A DNA stretch of 60,832 nt from Pseudomonadota bacterium. Its GTDB lineage: Bacteria; Myxococcota_A; Polyangia; Polyangiales; Polyangiaceae. The position numbers were made by a program, and so were the translations under genes. The DNA is taken from positions 1 to 60,832 of the forward strand of contig JAEWRL010000171.1 in the NCBI GenBank assembly GCA_023398955.1. The letters are read 5' to 3'. Shown piece by piece: positions 14,514 through 21,986 of the stretch. Positions within the stretch are counted from its first letter, which is position 1. The number at the start of each line of letters is the position of its first letter. The notes under the pieces were generated by a model. It worked only from the letters and a program-made list of their open reading frames with translations. It had not been told where the DNA came from and searched no databases.

Positions 14514-17102
14514 GTGGCCCTCTCCTTCCTTTGCGGGAGCGAGCGGCGCCGAGCCCTGCTTCGAGCGCAGAGCGCCGGACCCGGGGACCGCCTGGACGGC
14601 ATCGACATGCTCCTGGTTCTCGATGACCCCGACGACCCGGGGGGCGCCGAGCTACGCCAACGGGTCCTGCTCGTGCGCCTGCTCTTCGGTGACGAGCTGA
14701 TGTCCCTCGACGCGGACAACCTCGAGATCACGGGGGGCGTGCGGATCCCGGCCCCCACCGTGCTGTGGGCGGTGCCGATGCCCGTTTTGGACCCCACCAC
14801 TGTCACGCCGCCCCTCTCCGCCAACGCTCAAACGTGGCTCTCCGAGGTCGTCGCTGACACGGAGGCTTCGGTGCAGGCGCGGACCCTTGTCGTCTTCGTA
14901 GAGGCACCTGGGGACTTCAGCACCTATCGCTTGCGGCTCGTCGGCAGCGGCCCAGGCTTCGACCAGGACTTCGACGTGCGCAGCGTCGAGGTGGACTTCT
15001 CCTTCAAGGTCGAGTGCCCGTCTGCCTTCGACTGCCAACCCACCACGGACTGCAGTCCGTCGCCGAGCGAAGCGCCAGACCTCGACTACCTGGCCCGCGA
15101 CTTTGGCTCCTTCCGTCAGTCCATGCTGGACCGCTTGGCGCTCCTGGTGCCTCAGGATGGCTCCCAGGCTGCGGCGACCCTGCGCACGACAGTGGTGGAG
15201 GTGCTCGCCTACGCCGCCGATAGGGCCGCCTACCATCAAGACGCGGTGGCGACCGAGGCCTACCTGGGCACGGCCCGGACACGGCGCAGTGTGAGACGTC
15301 ACGCGCGGCTCCTCGACTACCCCATGCACGAAGGTTGCAACGCGCGCACCTTCGTGCACCTGGAGCTCGAAGCGGGCGTGCGCGTCGACGCGGGTTCGCT
15401 GCGCACCGGGACCCTCTTCATCACGGTGACCCCCGATTTCGGACCGGTGATGGCGCCGCATCAGCTCCGAGAGCTCGACGCCTCGGCGCTCGCCTTCCAA
15501 GCCGCCATGGATGCGCCCGTGCTCGCGGCGGCGCACAACGCGATCGACGTGCACACCTGGGGAGACGAGGACTGCTGCCTGCTCGCGGGCGCCACCTCCC
15601 TGGACGTCGTCGACGAGGGCGACCTCGAGCTCGCGCCAGGGGACCTGTTGCTCCTGGAGCAGGTTCGCTCGCCGAAGACGGGCCTGGAAGCGGACGCGGA
15701 TCCGGATGCCCGCTGGGTGGTGAGGCTCATCGCCGTCTCGGATCCCATCGAGGATCGGCTGCTGTCCGGCGGCGTGACGGTGCGGCGCCTCACCTGGCAT
15801 CCCGATGACGCCCCGCGCCGCGACGTCCCCATCGTGGGGGACCCCGAGACCTTCCTGGTGGCGAGGGGCAACCTGGTGCTCGTCGATCAGGGTCTGCCCA
15901 TCGAGGAGGAACCGGTGCTCGACACACGCGGCCGGCAAGGTCGCGTCTCCTCGCGCCTCTCGGAGGCACCGTTGACCTTCAGTGAGCGCGTGAACGCGGC
16001 GGAGGGCTCCGCCAGCGGATTCCTGCGCCAGGATCCACGGCGCGCCATGCCGCAGGTCACGCTCCACGGGGAGGGGACGACGTGGACGCCCGTCCGTGAT
16101 CTCCTGGCGTCCAGCGCCGCGGCAAGCGAGTTCGTTGTAGAGATGGGCGACGATCGGGCGGCCTGGCTCCGCTTCGGAGAAGACGTCATGGGGCGCCGTC
16201 CCAGCGACGTCTCGGTCTCCCGGAGCCAAAGCCGTCCAGTAGGCACCGAGGCGCCCTTCGTCGCGAGCTACCGCGTTGGCAACGGGCCTCGCGGCAACGT
16301 CGGCTCAGAGGCAATCCGCCATATCGTCGCAGATCCCGCCTTCGTGGACGCGGCCGTAACCGCGGCTGTACGCGGCCTTCGCAATCCGGTTCCCGCTGTC
16401 GGTGGGGTGGAGCCCGAGCGCGTCGAAGAAGTAAAGCTCTACGCCCCTGTCGCCTTCCGCACCCAAGAGCGAGCCGTCACGGCAAATGACTGGGCGGAGG
16501 TGGCCGCTCGTCATCCCCTCGTCTCGCGGGCAATGGCGCGCTTCCGCTGGACGGGGAGCTTCACGACGGTCTTCGTGCACGTTGACCTGGTGGGCGCGGC
16601 CTCGCTCACGGGGGACGTCGAGGAAGAGATCACGGCGTTTCTCGAGCGTTACAGGATGGCAGGCATGGGCCTGGCGGTGCGGGGCCCCGTCTACGTCCCT
16701 CTCGACATCGCTCTGTCCGTCTGCATCGAGGACGGCTACTTCCCCGAACAGATAGAGGCAGCGCTGCTCCGGGCCTTCGGCAGCGGTCGCTCGCGAGATG
16801 GGACCCTCGCCTTCTTCCACCCTGACCGCTACAGCTTCGGACAATCCGTCTATCTCTCGGCCATGCTGGCCCATGCCATGACGGTTCCAGGTGTACGCTG
16901 GCTCGACGCGACGCCAACTCCCCCGAGCGCCCCCGTCGAGCACCGCTTCAAGCGTCTCTGGGCACCCGACGAGGGCGCCCTGGACAGCGGCCGCATAAGC
17001 CTTGACGATCTCGAGATAGCACGCTGCGACTCCGACCCCAACGCGCCGGAGAATGGGCGGGTGCGCTTCCACGTGCGGGGCCCCGCGGAGGCGAAGGCAT
17101 GA
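14514..17102 (+). CDS. Baseplate wedge protein J type, first copy (Afp11-like)
   Basis: 862 aa from GTG 14514, three bases after the gp25 stop; upstream codons in the frame lie inside gp25. The signature DYLARDFGSFRQSMLDRLAL, VVEVLAYAADRAAYHQDAVA and TEAYLGTARTRRSVRRHARL at about residues 185-270 is that of the large eCIS/phage 'putative baseplate assembly protein' (gp6/J-like). The C-terminal part (about 640-850) repeats the gpJ beta-sandwich pattern (VAFRTQERAVTANDWAEVAA). It builds the wedge with gp25 and the second J protein. Confidence 0.9.
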   Translation: MALSFLCGSERRRALLRAQSAGPGDRLDGIDMLLVLDDPDDPGGAELRQRVLLVRLLFGDELMSLDADNLEITGGVRIPAPTVLWAVPMPVLDPTTVTPPLSANAQTWLSEVVADTEASVQARTLVVFVEAPGDFSTYRLRLVGSGPGFDQDFDVRSVEVDFSFKVECPSAFDCQPTTDCSPSPSEAPDLDYLARDFGSFRQSMLDRLALLVPQDGSQAAATLRTTVVEVLAYAADRAAYHQDAVATEAYLGTARTRRSVRRHARLLDYPMHEGCNARTFVHLELEAGVRVDAGSLRTGTLFITVTPDFGPVMAPHQLRELDASALAFQAAMDAPVLAAAHNAIDVHTWGDEDCCLLAGATSLDVVDEGDLELAPGDLLLLEQVRSPKTGLEADADPDARWVVRLIAVSDPIEDRLLSGGVTVRRLTWHPDDAPRRDVPIVGDPETFLVARGNLVLVDQGLPIEEEPVLDTRGRQGRVSSRLSEAPLTFSERVNAAEGSASGFLRQDPRRAMPQVTLHGEGTTWTPVRDLLASSAAASEFVVEMGDDRAAWLRFGEDVMGRRPSDVSVSRSQSRPVGTEAPFVASYRVGNGPRGNVGSEAIRHIVADPAFVDAAVTAAVRGLRNPVPAVGGVEPERVEEVKLYAPVAFRTQERAVTANDWAEVAARHPLVSRAMARFRWTGSFTTVFVHVDLVGAASLTGDVEEEITAFLERYRMAGMGLAVRGPVYVPLDIALSVCIEDGYFPEQIEAALLRAFGSGRSRDGTLAFFHPDRYSFGQSVYLSAMLAHAMTVPGVRWLDATPTPPSAPVEHRFKRLWAPDEGALDSGRISLDDLEIARCDSDPNAPENGRVRFHVRGPAEAKA

Positions 17103-19663
17103 CGACGGAGAGGAGCCACTGCTGCACGACGGAGGCCACGCCGGAGCGCGAGAACCCGCCGGGGCAGCGCACCTTGCGCACCCGCGTCGGCGACTGGGCA
17201 CGCTTCCGCCAGCGTATGCTGGGGGCCCTCGGCACGCAGACGGTGCCACCCGACGGCGAGCCCACCGACCCGCGCCCCTTGCGCGCCCTGACCACCCGCG
17301 CAGCGGACGACGGCACCATCTCCCTCATCGACGCCTGGGCGTCGACCTGCGACGTCCTGGCCTTCTACGGGGAACGGATCCTCAACGAGGGCTACCTGGG
17401 CACCGCCGAGCAGCGCCGCAGCGTCGTAGAGATTGCCCGCATGCTCGGCTATCAGCCGAGCCCCGGCGTGGCAGCGAGCACCCGTCTCGCTCTGACGATG
17501 CAAGCCTCGCCCCTTGCTCCGGGCGAGGTGGCGCTGGAGCCGGGCATCGCCGTGATGAGCGTTCCCCCGGAAGGCAAGCAACCGCAGGTCTTCGAGACGA
17601 CCGAGGCGGTCCACGCCCGCGTCGAATACAACGAGCTCGCGCCCCGCCGCACGCGGCCCCACGCGGTGGGCAACAGCGACGACGAGCTGTGGCTGGCCGG
17701 CGTCGCGAGCCGCCTCGAGCCGGGCAACACCCTCGTCATTGCCCAGCCGACGCGTGCGACGAGCACGGGCGCCGGCTGGCACGCCGCGCGTGTGGTCCGG
17801 GTCGAGATCGACGTCCAAGCCCAGCGCACCCGCGTCGTCTTCGATCCGCCCATCAGCGGCTTCGGCTCGTCCACGACGGAAGGGCCCCTCGTCATCGCGT
17901 TTCGCCAGCGGGCGGGGATCTTCGGCTGGAACGCCCCGGACTTCCACGCCCTGAGCAGCGAGCTGAAGGGATCCTACCTGAATCAGGCGAGCCTGGACAT
18001 CAGCGAGTTCTTCAGCATCGTGACGATCCTTCCGAGCGACGCGACCCTGGGCGGCTACTTCGCCGTCCCGCTCGTCGCGCACAACTGGCCCAATTTCGAT
18101 GTGGGCAGCGGCGATGAGCCGGACTACGGCGTGGTACACCTCGACCGCGAGACGGAGGTGGTGGCGCCACGGAGTTGGGTGTACCTGGAGGATGCGGACA
18201 GCAAGCTCCTGGGCCACGTCACGGAGGTCGGCACGGTGAGCCGCGTGGACTTCACCCTTACTGGCAAGGTAACGGCCGTCTCTTTCGACGACACCTCACT
18301 GGCGATGAGCGCCTTCGCCCGGCGCGGCACCGTCGTGCACATCAGCTCCGAGGAGCTGCCTGTCACCGAAGCGCCCATCTCGGACTCCGTAGGAGGGCTC
18401 CGCATCGAGCTCTCGACGACGGTGCCTGAGATGGAGCCAGGGCGCACCTTGCTCATCGCTGGCTCGCCCGCTGGCGGCGGGGCTCCGGTCGTTCTGGAGG
18501 CCATCGTCGCGGGGTGGGACACCGAAGGCGGGCTGTCGGTCATCGTCCTCGAGGAGGAGCTGCCGCCGCTCGAGCGTGCCACCGTCAGGATCTGGGGCAA
18601 CACGGCGCTCGCGACCCACGGCAGCCGCATCAGCGGCGAGGTGGTCGGGAGTGGAGACGCGACAGTACCGAACCAGCGCTTCGCGCTGCGCCAGGGGCCG
18701 CTCACGTGGGTGAGCGCTGGCACCACCACTGGCGCCGAGGCGACGGTCGAACTTCGCATCAACGGGGTCCTGTGGCAACGCGTCGAGAGCCTCTATGACG
18801 CTGGTCCCTCCGACAGGGTGTACGTCATCGAGGAGGGCGAAGACGGCAGGGCAGAGCTCGTCGTGGGGGATGGCCTGCGCGGCGCACGCGCCCAGACGGG
18901 ACAGGACAACGTCGTCGTCACCTATCGCAAGGGCATCGGCCTAGACGGTGAGGTCGGGGCGAACCTCCTGACGCTCCTCCAGACGAGGCCCGTCGGGCTC
19001 TTCGGGGTCACCAACCCGAGTCCGGCGCGAGGCGCCGCGGATCCTGAGTCGCTGGACGAGGCGCGCGTGAACGCCCCGCTCCAGGTGCTCACGCTCGGGC
19101 GGCTCGTCTCGCTATCGGACTACGGAGATTTCGCCCGCGCCTTCGCAGGGGTCGGCAAGGCCCGCGCCACCGCCCTTTGGGATGGCCGGCGCGCCTTCGT
19201 GCAGCTGACCGTCGCGAGCGCCTCAGGACAGCCCTTCAGCCCCGGGGATCAGGTGCTCGACTCTCTCGAGAGCGCCATCGAAGAAGCCGGTGATCCGACC
19301 CACGTCGTGCACGTGGATGGCCACCTGGACGTGCGCTTCAAGGTGAAGCTCAAGCTGGCCATCAATCCCGCTCATGAGCGTGCGGACGTGGAGAGCGCCG
19401 TGCGCGGTGCCCTGACGGACGCTTACCGCTTCGAAGTCCGCGACTTCGGACAACCCGTGGCCCTCTCGGAGGTCGCCGCCGTCGTCCATGCAGTCGCTGG
19501 CGTCGTGGCTGTCGACATCGACGCCCTCTGGGTCGAGGGCACCCCGAAGCCCCACGCCGTTTTGCGAGCGGCCCTTCCGAGCTGGACTGGGGGTGGGGTG
19601 AGCCAGGCAGAGCTCCTCCTCGTCGATCCCGAGGGTATCGAGATCCTGGAGATGCAGCCGTGA
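17099..19663 (+). CDS. Baseplate wedge protein J type, second copy (Afp12-like)
   Basis: 854 aa, ATGA overlap with the first J gene. The N-terminus (LIDAWASTCDVLAFYGERIL then NEGYLGTAEQRRSVVEIARM and LGYQPSPGVAAS) is the second J-family type present in eCIS loci. The C-terminal half has ARVNAPLQVLTLGRLVSLSDYG and a final VVHAVAGVVAVDIDALWVEG region like phage gpJ. Two J paralogues in tandem are usual for eCIS, where they form a heterodimeric wedge. Length is normal to slightly long, with an inserted beta-rich middle. Confidence 0.9.
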   Translation: MTTERSHCCTTEATPERENPPGQRTLRTRVGDWARFRQRMLGALGTQTVPPDGEPTDPRPLRALTTRAADDGTISLIDAWASTCDVLAFYGERILNEGYLGTAEQRRSVVEIARMLGYQPSPGVAASTRLALTMQASPLAPGEVALEPGIAVMSVPPEGKQPQVFETTEAVHARVEYNELAPRRTRPHAVGNSDDELWLAGVASRLEPGNTLVIAQPTRATSTGAGWHAARVVRVEIDVQAQRTRVVFDPPISGFGSSTTEGPLVIAFRQRAGIFGWNAPDFHALSSELKGSYLNQASLDISEFFSIVTILPSDATLGGYFAVPLVAHNWPNFDVGSGDEPDYGVVHLDRETEVVAPRSWVYLEDADSKLLGHVTEVGTVSRVDFTLTGKVTAVSFDDTSLAMSAFARRGTVVHISSEELPVTEAPISDSVGGLRIELSTTVPEMEPGRTLLIAGSPAGGGAPVVLEAIVAGWDTEGGLSVIVLEEELPPLERATVRIWGNTALATHGSRISGEVVGSGDATVPNQRFALRQGPLTWVSAGTTTGAEATVELRINGVLWQRVESLYDAGPSDRVYVIEEGEDGRAELVVGDGLRGARAQTGQDNVVVTYRKGIGLDGEVGANLLTLLQTRPVGLFGVTNPSPARGAADPESLDEARVNAPLQVLTLGRLVSLSDYGDFARAFAGVGKARATALWDGRRAFVQLTVASASGQPFSPGDQVLDSLESAIEEAGDPTHVVHVDGHLDVRFKVKLKLAINPAHERADVESAVRGALTDAYRFEVRDFGQPVALSEVAAVVHAVAGVVAVDIDALWVEGTPKPHAVLRAALPSWTGGGVSQAELLLVDPEGIEILEMQP

Positions 19664-21984
19664 CGGGGCGCGAGCGACTCTACAGCCTGTTGCCCGCAGT
19701 CCTGCGGCGTCGCGACGCACTCCAAGGCGAGCCCCTGCGCGCGTTGCTCGCCATCCTCGAGACCGAGCTCACGCGCATCGAGCAAGAGACGGAGACGACC
19801 TGGGACGACTGGTTCGTCGAGACCTGCGAGGAGTGGCTCGTTCCCTACATAGGGCAAGCCCTGGGGGTGCGCGGCATGCGCTCCCTCTCCGCAACAGGCT
19901 TCTCGCAGCGCGCCTACGTGGCGAATGCCCTCGCCTATCGCCGTCGCAAAGGCACGGCGGCCGTACTCGAACAGCTGGCGCGCGACGTTACCGGTCATGG
20001 TAGCCGCGTCGTCGAGTACTTCCAGCGCATCGCCGCGACGCCGCACCTGGTGAACGTCCGCGAGCACGGAGCCTTCCCCGCGCACCTCGGGACCCTGGAC
20101 TTGCGGGACACCCTCGCTCTGGAACGCCTTGGCAGTCCATTCGGCCCCGAGGGACACACGGCGGAGGTCCGCCACATCGACCGCAGCGTGGCAGCCATTG
20201 CCACGGACGGCGGGCGAAGCGGGCTCTGGAACCTTCCCCACGTGGGCTTGCATCTGTGGCGCCTGGAGAGCACGCTCGTCCTTCGGAGTGAAGCGCGCGC
20301 CCTCCCCAGCGCAAGCGGCTGGTATCAATTCGATCCCCACGGCCGTCCCAGCCCCCTCTTCAACCTCGCGGTCTCCGAGGAGGAGATCGCTTCCATCGCA
20401 GGAGCGGAGCACGTCGCCCGCGCACTCTCCCGCGTCGAGCTAGCCAAGGAGGAACGTGGGGAGCTCCCGCCACGCTGGCTTTCCCCGCGCAGCGTGCTGC
20501 GGGTCCACCTGCTCCGGGAAGATGGGAGCGAGGAGCTCTTCACGCCGGGCGGCGACCTCGTGTTCGACAGTGACGGGGATGGGGTCCCCGACCAGGCTCA
20601 AGCCCTCGTCGCCGTTGGCTCGGAGCAGCTGCCGCGGCTGCGCATCGCGCACCTCGGCGAGCTCGCCGGTGGCACGCTGCCCGCTCGCCGTCCGCGCGAC
20701 CCGCAGATCGTCCACGTCGATCCCGAGCTCGGGCGCCTCGTCTTCCACCCGGATGCCATGACGCCCACCCCCGCCGCCGTGCTCGTCGACTACGCCGTCG
20801 GGTACGCCAGCGCCGTGGGTGCCGGGGTCTGGGATCGCAGCGACGGGTTTGCCGCCCAGCTCGCCGCTGGCGGCGTCGACCTGGCGGAGCTCACCGTCCA
20901 ATGGGGCGTCAGCCGCAGCGAGGCAGATGGAACCCAGGTCTTCGACACATTGGGCGCTGCCCTCTCGGCGTGGAATGCCCATGTCGCTGCCAGCCCCGAC
21001 CCAGCGGGAGAAACTGGGCTCATCGCGATCATGGACAGCCGCGCCTACACGCGGGAGGACGGGGGCGGCACGCCCGTGGACATCGTGCTCCCTGCCGGCG
21101 CGCGGCTCATCGTGATCGCCGCGGAGTGGCCCATCGAGGAAGTCGACGGCTTGCCAGAACGCCAGCTCGGGACCGCGGTACCGAGCCGTCTGCGTCCTGC
21201 CGTGCTCGACGAGCTCGTCGTTTCGGGAGCGGCAGCGCCCCCCGGCACCACGACTCGAGCGGGGGGTCTGTGGCTCAACGGCTTGTCCGTCGAGAGCGGC
21301 TTGCGCGTGCTCCCTGGTGCCCTCGAGCGGCTGTCGCTCACCCACTGCACGCTCCCCGCGCCACACGCAGGGGTGACAGTGGAGTCCGGGGGAGCAGGGG
21401 CGAGCAATGCCGCCTTGGCGCTCAGCGCAGCGCGCTGCCTGCTGGGGGTCGTCACCGCCGCAGGGCCCACCGCCGCGGCGCGCTTCGAGGCCAGCATCGT
21501 GCACTCGGGCGGCGACGCCATCGCCCTGCCGGACGCCGTCCTCACCGTCGAGGCATCGACCATCGTGGGGAGTGTCGCGTGCCGCGTCCTTTGGGCCGAG
21601 AACAGTATCTTCCACGGAGACGTCGCGGTAGAGCATACCCAGGAAGGGTGCGTCCGGTTCAGCTACGTTCAGGCTGGCAGCCATGTCCCGCGGCGCTTCC
21701 GTTGTCAGCCGAGCCAGGCCCTGGAAGGCGTCGAGGATGCGGCCCTCCGCCAACGTGTCCTTGCGCGCGTCCGCCCGCTGTGGACGACCCTCGATCCGGC
21801 CCACCCGGCTTATGCACAGCTCGCGTCCCGCTGCCCACCGGAGATCCTTCGCGGTGCGCAAGACGGACGTGAGATGGGCGTCTTCTTTCACCTCCAACAT
21901 CCGTGGCGGCAGGACAACCTGCGCACGGCGCTTCGTGAATCCCTGCGACACGGCCTGGAAGCAGGCGTGCGGTACGAGAGCTGA
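19660..21984 (+). CDS. Tail protein I-like baseplate/fibre adaptor with long C-terminal extension
   Basis: 774 aa from GTG 19660, overlapping the previous gene by 4 bases. Residues about 1-140 match the phage tail protein I type of eCIS loci: LLPAVLRRRD, WDDWFVETCEEWLVPYIGQA, FSQRAYVANALAYRRRKGTA and LEQLARDVTGHG. The remaining about 600 residues are unusual for gpI. They contain a region with Asp-rich FDSDGDGVPDQAQAL (calcium-type loop), then a beta-helix-like stretch (about 500-700) with repeating short strands. The extension may serve as a tail-spike or fibre-docking part (inference). Confidence 0.82.
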   Translation: MTGRERLYSLLPAVLRRRDALQGEPLRALLAILETELTRIEQETETTWDDWFVETCEEWLVPYIGQALGVRGMRSLSATGFSQRAYVANALAYRRRKGTAAVLEQLARDVTGHGSRVVEYFQRIAATPHLVNVREHGAFPAHLGTLDLRDTLALERLGSPFGPEGHTAEVRHIDRSVAAIATDGGRSGLWNLPHVGLHLWRLESTLVLRSEARALPSASGWYQFDPHGRPSPLFNLAVSEEEIASIAGAEHVARALSRVELAKEERGELPPRWLSPRSVLRVHLLREDGSEELFTPGGDLVFDSDGDGVPDQAQALVAVGSEQLPRLRIAHLGELAGGTLPARRPRDPQIVHVDPELGRLVFHPDAMTPTPAAVLVDYAVGYASAVGAGVWDRSDGFAAQLAAGGVDLAELTVQWGVSRSEADGTQVFDTLGAALSAWNAHVAASPDPAGETGLIAIMDSRAYTREDGGGTPVDIVLPAGARLIVIAAEWPIEEVDGLPERQLGTAVPSRLRPAVLDELVVSGAAAPPGTTTRAGGLWLNGLSVESGLRVLPGALERLSLTHCTLPAPHAGVTVESGGAGASNAALALSAARCLLGVVTAAGPTAAARFEASIVHSGGDAIALPDAVLTVEASTIVGSVACRVLWAENSIFHGDVAVEHTQEGCVRFSYVQAGSHVPRRFRCQPSQALEGVEDAALRQRVLARVRPLWTTLDPAHPAYAQLASRCPPEILRGAQDGREMGVFFHLQHPWRQDNLRTALRESLRHGLEAGVRYES

Positions 21985-21986
21985 CA

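Noticed and set aside
14652..16229. Long minus-strand frame of 525 codons.
   Set aside because: Antisense of the first J-type baseplate gene, without any domain.
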